A stretch of DNA of 37,780 nucleotides from Bacillota bacterium (lineage in GTDB: Bacteria > Bacillota > Clostridia > Christensenellales > CAG-138): contig JAEESS010000018.1 of NCBI GenBank assembly GCA_016286445.1, positions 1 to 37,780 of the forward strand, read 5' to 3'. The position numbers and the translations under genes were made by a program. Below, one piece after another: positions 32,982 to 37,780 of this stretch. Numbering within the stretch: the stretch's first letter is position 1; each line of letters opens with the position of its first letter. The notes below the pieces were generated by a model. That model was not told the DNA's origin and did no database searches. It was given only the letters and a program-made list of their open reading frames with translations.

Positions 32982-33070
32982 CTTTGACAAGGATAGAGGG
33001 GGGTAATGATAAGGAGGAGTCCTTATTGATCAATCGGATCGCGGGAGGGGTAACCCGCTCTCCTTTTGAC
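32951..33070 (-). ncRNA. Candidate structured small RNA with C-rich loops
   Basis: The 398-base gap between ygeW and the transglutaminase gene has no convincing protein gene but holds, on the minus strand, a promoter-like element, four structured units and a terminator. In transcript order: a hairpin GCGGG/CCCGC with loop TTACCCCT (33058-33041); the palindrome ATTGATCAAT (33034-33025); the stem ATAAGGA/TCCTTAT closed by loop CTCC (33026-33009); a C-rich single strand TTACCCCCCTC; and the terminator CCGCCC/GGGCGG plus TTTTGATTTTT (32981-32951). The CUCC and CCCC loops are complementary to Shine-Dalgarno sequences, as in many regulatory RNAs. Length is about 120 nt. Sequence similarity to a known family could not be tested. 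Confidence 0.5.
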
Positions 33071-33076
33071 GATTAC

Positions 33077-33105
33077 AGTATAACCTGCAAATGCGTCAAA
33101 AATGC
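33077..33105 (-). promoter_or_regulatory. Putative promoter of the minus-strand small RNA
   Basis: Minus strand -10 TATACT (33082-33077) with a poor -35 for sigma-A, GCATTT (33105-33100), 17-nt spacing. The GCAT at -35 followed by a TAT-AC-T -10 also loosely resembles sporulation sigma-G/F type promoters, so stage-specific expression is possible. Confidence 0.4.
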
Positions 33106-33222
33106 GTTATCCTTGTGAAAGAACCGTCACAAGAATGTGAAGAAAATGCAAACTGCAGGCATTCTGTTTCCCCAAAACACAAAAAATCAAGAATTGGGAA
33201 GTATTGGCTGCAGACGGGGACA

Positions 33223-33251
33223 TTTACTTTTTGGTACAAAACGTGTATACT
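33223..33251 (+). promoter_or_regulatory. Promoter of the transglutaminase gene, leaderless start
   Basis: -35 TTTACT (33223-33228), 17-nt spacer, -10 TATACT (33246-33251), then six bases to the ATG at 33258; no SD. Confidence 0.65.
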
Positions 33252-33257
33252 GTGCGT

Positions 33258-35384
33258 ATGCGTCAAAGGATTTTTGCAAAACATCAACAGCCGCAGAGCG
33301 AAGGATCGAAGCGGAACACGGAAGAAACTGCGCGGATGCGCAGGCGTGTGCTGTATTGGATCGCGGCAGCGGCGCTGCCGGTCATCGCGCTGCTTTTGGC
33401 AGCGGCGTTTGTCGTGCTCTGCATTGCCTATACAAAGGTGTCGGCGTCGGTCACGATCGAGCTCGGCGGAGGTTCGCCGCCTGCCGCGGCGTTTTCCCGC
33501 GACGGATCGGACGTCGCTTACGCGAAGGAACCGGAAGCGCTCTATGAAACGGCGGGCAAATATCGCCTGCGGATCAAAACGGGCGTGCTGACCGTACCGG
33601 TCACGCTGCGTGTCGTCGATACGGTCGCGCCGCGGGCGGAGGGACGCGAGACGACGGTTTCCGCGCTTGAGACGCTCACGCCGGACAAGCTGATCAAAAA
33701 CCTGCGCGACGAAAGCATCGTCAAGGTTGCGTACGAGACCGAACCGGAATACGGAACGGTCGGCGATTATGACGCCGTTGTACTTTTGGAGGACGCAAGC
33801 GGCAATCAGACCCGCGTTCCCGTCAAGGTCCATGTCCGCATCGCGGTCGACGAGCTCACAATGGAGGCGGGGGAGAAAGCGCCGGTTGCGGAGGATTTTC
33901 TGATCGATCGGTACAGTGACGTACAGATGGACCCGATCACCGATCGGATGATGCAAACGCCCGGCAGCTACCCGGTCCGCATCACGGCGGACGGTACAGA
34001 AACGGAGAGCGTGCTGACCGTTCGGGACACGGTCCCGCCGAAGGCGGAGGGCGTGACCTTTGTTGCGGCGCCGGGCGAACCGGTCGAGCCGGAGGATCTG
34101 GTTTCCGGCGTTGAGGACGAAACGGCAGTCACGGCGGCGTTCGAGACGGAGCCGGATTTTAAGAGCCTTGTACCGCAGACGGTCGGCGTGGTTTTAACGG
34201 ATCTCGGCGGGAACAAAACGACGGTTTACGGGACCCTGCTGATTTCCGGCGTTGCGCCGGTGGAGATCGAGGCGCATAGCGAACCGCTGAAGGTCGAGGA
34301 ACTGCAGTTAGGGGAGGGGTATACCGAAGCAAGGATCAGCTGGCAGTTTATTCCGAACGTACCGGGGCTCCATGTGATCATCGTGCTGCTGGACGGGCAG
34401 GAAAACTATGCGCTGATCCGGGTCAAGGACATTGTTGCGCCGACGATCGAGGTGCAGAGAACGACGGGCTTTATCCGTCATCCGCTGCCCGCGGAGGCGT
34501 TTGCTTCGGCAGCGGACGTGTCCGAAGTCAAGCTCGGTTATCTTTCGGAACCGGATTGGTCCAAGGAGATCCAGGACGTTACGCTGATCGCGGAGGACGC
34601 GGCTGGGAACCGCACCGAGCAGACCTTCACGCTGACGCTTGCGCCGGATACCGAACCGCCGGAGATCTACGGCGTCGTCGACCGGACCGCATACGTCGGC
34701 GAACCGATCGTGTATCTTTCCGAGGTGTACGCCGAGGACAATGCGGACGGGCTGATCTCGGTCGACGTTCAATCGGAGGTCCGGCAGGATACGCCCGGCG
34801 ATTATCGGGTCGTCTATACCGCGGAGGACGAGGCGGGCAACCGCACGAGCGCGGAATGCATCTATACGCTCGTCGCCGCAACGGTATCCGAAACCGAGGT
34901 CCGTACGCTTGCGCAGGAGGTCCTGAAAAAGATCACAACGGACCGAATGGTGACGGCGGAAAAGCTGTTGGCAGTATTTGAATACGTCCGCGAGCATATG
35001 TATTACGTCGGACATTCTGACAAATCGGACTGGCGAATGGAAGCGGTACGCGGATTCAAAACGGGGAAGGGCGATTGCTTCACGTTCTATGCCATCACCC
35101 GCGCGCTTCTGGATGAGCTCGGCGTCGAATATATGAGCGTCACGCGGCTCGGCGGCAGAACGCGGCACTACTGGACGATCGTGAACATCGGCACCGGCTG
35201 GTACCATTACGACACGACGATCAGCTCGACCCACCGTTCGCGCTGCTTCATGTGGACGAACGAACAATGCATGGCCAAACCCGCCTTCTGGCGCTTCGAT
35301 CAATCGAAGTACCCCGATATCGCAACCGAGCCGTTCGACTACAAAGCGGTCGTGCAGCTGGAAAAGGAAGGACTTCTGCCGTAA
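33258..35384 (+). CDS. Membrane-anchored protein with Ig-like repeats and a transglutaminase-like domain
   Basis: 708 aa. Cytoplasmic basic N-terminus, one membrane helix (about 33-58), then a long extracellular part with at least four Ig-like units, each introduced by a D-T/I-x-x-P motif (DTVAP, DTVPP, DIVAP, DTEPP) and containing D-x-A/L-G-N turns as in HYR/DUF5011 domains. The C-terminal 140 residues form a transglutaminase-like (papain-fold) domain with triad Cys607 (GKGDCFTFY), His637 (TRHYWT) and Asp652 (WYHYDTT). Such surface proteins may cross-link or cleave wall or protein substrates. The start is set by the promoter 6 nt upstream; an in-frame ATG at 33204 lies before the promoter. 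Long enough to span a Gram-positive wall. Confidence 0.88.
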   Translation: MRQRIFAKHQQPQSEGSKRNTEETARMRRRVLYWIAAAALPVIALLLAAAFVVLCIAYTKVSASVTIELGGGSPPAAAFSRDGSDVAYAKEPEALYETAGKYRLRIKTGVLTVPVTLRVVDTVAPRAEGRETTVSALETLTPDKLIKNLRDESIVKVAYETEPEYGTVGDYDAVVLLEDASGNQTRVPVKVHVRIAVDELTMEAGEKAPVAEDFLIDRYSDVQMDPITDRMMQTPGSYPVRITADGTETESVLTVRDTVPPKAEGVTFVAAPGEPVEPEDLVSGVEDETAVTAAFETEPDFKSLVPQTVGVVLTDLGGNKTTVYGTLLISGVAPVEIEAHSEPLKVEELQLGEGYTEARISWQFIPNVPGLHVIIVLLDGQENYALIRVKDIVAPTIEVQRTTGFIRHPLPAEAFASAADVSEVKLGYLSEPDWSKEIQDVTLIAEDAAGNRTEQTFTLTLAPDTEPPEIYGVVDRTAYVGEPIVYLSEVYAEDNADGLISVDVQSEVRQDTPGDYRVVYTAEDEAGNRTSAECIYTLVAATVSETEVRTLAQEVLKKITTDRMVTAEKLLAVFEYVREHMYYVGHSDKSDWRMEAVRGFKTGKGDCFTFYAITRALLDELGVEYMSVTRLGGRTRHYWTIVNIGTGWYHYDTTISSTHRSRCFMWTNEQCMAKPAFWRFDQSKYPDIATEPFDYKAVVQLEKEGLLP

Positions 35385-35399
35385 GATCATCCGCTGCGG

Positions 35400-35440
35400 C
35401 ATGCGCCATTCCGAGGAGCAAAGCGACGAAGGATCTTCGG
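35400..35440. repeat. Probable dispersed palindromic (REP-like) unit
   Basis: The sequence CATTCCGAGGAGCAAAGCGA and what follows resembles the extragenic repeat that in many genomes is mistranslated as MRHSEEQSDE-type peptides. It fills the gap between the transglutaminase and the lipoprotein genes and should not be annotated as coding. Confidence 0.45.
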
Positions 35441-35511
35441 GAAGCTTTCGGAATCGCGGGTTACGGGTTTTCATCGATACGGCATATTGGCAACAGAAAG
35501 GGGGACGCCCA

Positions 35512-36216
35512 ATGAAAAAAGCAATCGTCGTGATTCTTGCGGCAATCATGACGCTGAGCATCGTCGGGTGCGGGAGCGGGAACCCATCCGGTGCGGGATC
35601 AAATAAAAATGTATCCGTCGGCGATGTGATCACATTCGGCAGGTATGAGCAGGACAACGATCTTTCAAACGGCGACGAGGATATTGAATGGATCGTTCTT
35701 GCAAGAGAAGGCGATAAAGCGCTCGTGATCAGCAAATATGCGCTCGATTGCAACCAGTACGATACGTCCAAGGCCGACGTCACGTGGGAAACCTGCTCCT
35801 TACGCGAATGGCTGAACGGACCGTTTCTGCATGCATTCAATGATGAGGAACGAAACTGCATGATCGATACCGCGGTAATCGCCGATCGGAATCCGTCGTA
35901 TGATACGTCGCCCGGGAATGATACTACAGATAAGATATTCCTTCTGAGTATTGCAGAGGTCGACCGGTATTTCGGTTCGGACGAAGCAAGGAAGTGTGCG
36001 CCGACGGATTATACGAAAGCACAGGGCGTGTGGAGGAGCAGCCGATTTTCCGCAGACGGCGAAGCCGCCTGCTCGTGGTGGCTGCGATCGCCCGGCTGCC
36101 TTTCCGACCACGCTGCACTGGTCCTCGGCGACGGCTCCGTCGAGAGCGACGGTCGCGCTGTGTACAACATTCTCGGCGGCGTCCGTCCCGCCTTGTGGAT
36201 CGATCTCGGATCCTGA
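35512..36216 (+). CDS. DUF6273 domain lipoprotein
   Basis: 234 aa. Lipoprotein signal with Cys20 in LSIVGC. The mature part has the DUF6273 pattern: ITFGRYEQDND, IEWIVLAREGDKALVISKYALD, C-S-L-R-E-W-L-N-G-P-F, and the C-terminal WWLRSPG followed by G-x-V and GVRPALWI. DUF6273 domains occur in secreted proteins of gut Clostridia and resemble formylglycine-generating-enzyme-like folds; their function is unknown. Start at 35512 chosen for AAAGGGGG 7 nt upstream; an in-frame ATG at 35401 lies within the repeat. No clear promoter directly ahead, so it may be read through from the transglutaminase gene, 127 nt upstream. Confidence 0.9.
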   Translation: MKKAIVVILAAIMTLSIVGCGSGNPSGAGSNKNVSVGDVITFGRYEQDNDLSNGDEDIEWIVLAREGDKALVISKYALDCNQYDTSKADVTWETCSLREWLNGPFLHAFNDEERNCMIDTAVIADRNPSYDTSPGNDTTDKIFLLSIAEVDRYFGSDEARKCAPTDYTKAQGVWRSSRFSADGEAACSWWLRSPGCLSDHAALVLGDGSVESDGRAVYNILGGVRPALWIDLGS

Positions 36217-36273
36217 ATCTTGCGATCTGGAATCATCCGCAGTTGCGCAGCCCTGCTTTTTTCGCATCAGCAG

Positions 36274-36302
36274 TTGAAAAAGAGCGGCGACCGTGCTATA
36301 AT
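36274..36302 (+). promoter_or_regulatory. Promoter of the apt operon
   Basis: -35 TTGAAA (36274-36279), 17-nt spacer, extended -10 TGC-TATAAT (hexamer 36297-36302), 40 nt before apt. A weak hairpin with TTTTTT at 36237-36262 may end upstream transcription. Confidence 0.85.
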
Positions 36303-36342
36303 CAAACGTAATCTGTTCGGCATGCGCCGCAAGGAGGCCCCT

Positions 36343-36855
36343 ATGGATCTGAAAGAACTCGTTCGCAATATCCCCGATTTTCCCAAAGAGGGCATTCTGT
36401 TCCGTGACATCACGCCGCTGATCGGAGACGCGGACGGCTACGAAGCGCTTGTCCATCAGATGGCGGACACCCTGCGTGAGCAGGACGTCGACGTGATCAT
36501 CGGTCCCGAAGCGCGCGGCTTCATCTTCGGCGCGCCGCTTGCCTATGCGCTGCACGCGGGGTTCGTTCCGGCAAGAAAGCCCGGCAAGCTCCCGTACGAG
36601 ACGATCGGCTATGCCTACGGGCTCGAATACGGCACCGACGAGCTGCAGATCCATGCGGACGCGATCCGTCCCGGACAGCGCGTTGCGATCGTCGACGACC
36701 TTCTGGCAACCGGCGGCACCGCGCTCGCCTGCGCCAAGCTTGCCGAAAAGGCGGGCGGCGTCGTGGTCGGCATGACGTTTGCGATCGAGTTGACCGATCT
36801 TCCGGGCCGCGAGACGCTCAAGGACTATCCGGTGCACACGATCCTCAAGTACTGA
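36343..36855 (+). CDS. apt: Adenine phosphoribosyltransferase
   Basis: 170 aa, exact family size. It opens with MDLKELVRNIPDFPKEGILF and FRDITPLI; the GPEARGF loop and the PRPP-binding motif VAIVDDLLATGGT (114-126) are present. It converts adenine and PRPP to AMP in purine salvage. The start at 36343 has AAGGAGG 5 nt upstream; longer in-frame starts would lie upstream of the promoter. It forms a two-gene operon with the nucleoside phosphorylase, a sensible pairing since phosphorolysis of nucleosides releases free bases. Confidence 0.97.
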   Translation: MDLKELVRNIPDFPKEGILFRDITPLIGDADGYEALVHQMADTLREQDVDVIIGPEARGFIFGAPLAYALHAGFVPARKPGKLPYETIGYAYGLEYGTDELQIHADAIRPGQRVAIVDDLLATGGTALACAKLAEKAGGVVVGMTFAIELTDLPGRETLKDYPVHTILKY

Positions 36856-36859
36856 GCCG

Positions 36860-37609
36860 GTGATCATCCATTCCTTTGACGACCAATCCGAGCCGCTGTT
36901 CGGTCCGGGATCGTTTCTCGGTCCGCAGCGGCATCTTTGCGACACCTGCATTCTCACCTTTTCCGATGTGATCTTCCGGGAGCTGCAGGCGCGCTTTTCC
37001 GTGCGCGAGGCCGGTACGCTGGATTCCGCAAACGGCGCGCGGCCGGTCTATCTGTTCGAGCATGCGGGCAAAACGCTTGCGGTCGCGCTGTGCGGGATCG
37101 GGGCGACGCTTGCGGGCAATCAGGTCGTCGAACTCAACTGGATGACCGGCGCGACAACGTTTATCCTGTTCGGCTCGGCGGGCAGCCTGAACCGCGCGGC
37201 GACCGAGGGGAAATACGTCATTCCCACCGAAGCGTACCGCGACGAAGGTCTGTCCTATCACTACGCGCCGCCAAAGGACTATATCGCGATCAAGCAGGCG
37301 GACCGCACGGAAGCGATCTTCCGGGAGCTGCGGCTGCCGTACGTCAAGGGACGCGTCTGGACGACCGACGCCTTCTACCGCGAGACGCGCAATCAGTTCG
37401 AAGCCCGCAGAAGCGAGGGCTGCCTTGCGGTCGAAATGGAGATCGCGGGCGTCGAGGCGGTGTGCGATTTCCACGGCTTTGCGCTCTATGCCTTCTTGGC
37501 CACCGGCGACGTGCTCGACGCGCCGACCTACGAAAACGACGCGCTCGTCAGCGCCAATCACAGCCTCGACAAACTGCAGATCGCGCTTGCAATCGCCCAG
37601 CGCGTCTGA
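36860..37609 (+). CDS. Nucleoside phosphorylase (PNP/UDP phosphorylase family)
   Basis: 249 aa starting with GTG at 36860, four bases after the apt stop. Family features: the SAGSL phosphate/base loop after TTFILFG, VEMEIAGVEAV with the ribose-binding Met-Glu pair, and a TGDVLD motif where purine and uridine phosphorylases carry their catalytic Asp. The opening M-I-I-H-S-F-D and CDTCILTF motifs are seen in a clostridial subgroup simply called phosphorylase; whether it prefers purine or pyrimidine nucleosides cannot be told. There is no good SD, so translation is probably coupled to apt. Confidence 0.88.
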   Translation: MIIHSFDDQSEPLFGPGSFLGPQRHLCDTCILTFSDVIFRELQARFSVREAGTLDSANGARPVYLFEHAGKTLAVALCGIGATLAGNQVVELNWMTGATTFILFGSAGSLNRAATEGKYVIPTEAYRDEGLSYHYAPPKDYIAIKQADRTEAIFRELRLPYVKGRVWTTDAFYRETRNQFEARRSEGCLAVEMEIAGVEAVCDFHGFALYAFLATGDVLDAPTYENDALVSANHSLDKLQIALAIAQRV

Positions 37610-37640
37610 CTTTGCGCAACGTCGAAGCCCGAAAAAATCC

Positions 37641-37669
37641 TTGCGTTTTACAGACACTTGTGCTATAAA
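37641..37669 (+). promoter_or_regulatory. Promoter of the tRNA-Leu gene
   Basis: -35 TTGCGT (37641-37646), 17-nt spacer, extended -10 TGC-TATAAA (hexamer 37664-37669), 11 nt before the first tRNA base. Confidence 0.75.
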
Positions 37670-37680
37670 TAGAAAGACAG

Positions 37681-37722
37681 GCCGGTGTGATGGAATTGGC
37701 AGACGTGACGGACTCAAAATCC
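37681..37722 (+). tRNA. tRNA-Leu(CAA), 5' half only
   Basis: Acceptor strand GCCGGTG, D-arm ATGGAATTGGCAGAC and anticodon arm ACGGA-CTCAAAA-TCC, with anticodon CAA at 37715-37717, follow the tRNA-Leu pattern. Similarity stops after TCC at 37722. The expected completion of the anticodon stem (GT), a long variable arm, the T-arm with TTCGA and the 3' acceptor CACCGGC do not appear in the remaining 58 bases. The gene is broken by an insertion, an intron or an assembly join. Confidence 0.75.
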
Positions 37723-37780
37723 CTTTCGTCATTTCTCCTTCCGATCCCGGAACTGCCCTGAATATCTGGGCTTTTGAAAA

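Noticed and set aside
32885-33118. 77-codon plus-strand ORF in the gap after ygeW
   Set aside because: It begins inside the ygeW terminator and its composition follows the hairpins; the RNA interpretation on the other strand explains the structure better.
35401-35511. N-terminal extension of the DUF6273 lipoprotein starting MRHSEEQSDE
   Set aside because: This peptide is the translation of a common extragenic repeat; a lipoprotein signal with a good SD starts at 35512.

Overview
The window looks like chromosomal DNA of a moderately GC-rich Bacillota, most likely an uncultured gut-type member of Clostridia. The evidence is a Gram-positive style division and cell wall (dcw) cluster with an FtsL/SpoVD-type penicillin-binding protein/DivIB set, a MurE carrying the meso-DAP signature DNPR, a clostripain-family (C11) peptidase, a DUF1292 protein, a DUF6273 lipoprotein, a YgeY/YgeW pair, the MEP pathway gene ispE, and good sigma-A type promoters with strong Shine-Dalgarno (SD) sites. 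This placement comes from gene content; no rRNA is present to settle it. No CRISPR array, transposase or phage gene is visible.

Layout. 1-4679 (minus): a partial M3 oligoendopeptidase and a triple-GNAT protein. These sit behind a promoter, a roughly 380-nt untranslated region and a terminator. Further upstream is a tight four-base-overlap operon MBL-fold hydrolase (YycJ type) / rlmH / YgjP-type metalloprotease. 4735-8142 (plus): ispE and an ECF S-component, then degV, then a carbamate kinase with a full-consensus promoter. 8394-12758 (minus): a type IIA topoisomerase pair, parE- and parC-like. 12896-24553 (plus): the dcw cluster rsmH-ftsL-spoVD/ftsI-murE-mraY-murD-ftsW-murA-divIB, closed by a strong terminator. 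murF, murG, murC and mraZ are absent from their usual places. 24641-28979 (plus): an operon of an unknown protein, a membrane-anchored C11 peptidase, an Ig-like membrane protein and an M32 carboxypeptidase. 29094-29408 (minus): DUF1292. 29526-32903 (plus): a YheO-like PAS/HTH regulator followed by ygeY and ygeW, probably part of an anaerobic purine or ureido-amino-acid catabolic route; the carbamate kinase could finish the carbamoyl-phosphate step. 33258-36216 (plus): a membrane-anchored Ig-like/transglutaminase protein and a DUF6273 lipoprotein. 36274-37609 (plus): apt and a nucleoside phosphorylase. 37641-end: a promoter and the 5' half of a tRNA-Leu(CAA) whose 3' half is missing.

The most unusual items are: (i) four genes whose start codon lies 5-6 nt after the -10 box with no SD, i.e. 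predicted leaderless mRNAs; (ii) an unannotated, highly structured about 120-nt RNA candidate on the minus strand at 32951-33070 with CUCC/CCCC loops and its own terminator; (iii) a long leader ending in a terminator just before the triple-GNAT gene; (iv) the broken tRNA-Leu at the right edge, which may mark an integration boundary or a contig artefact.
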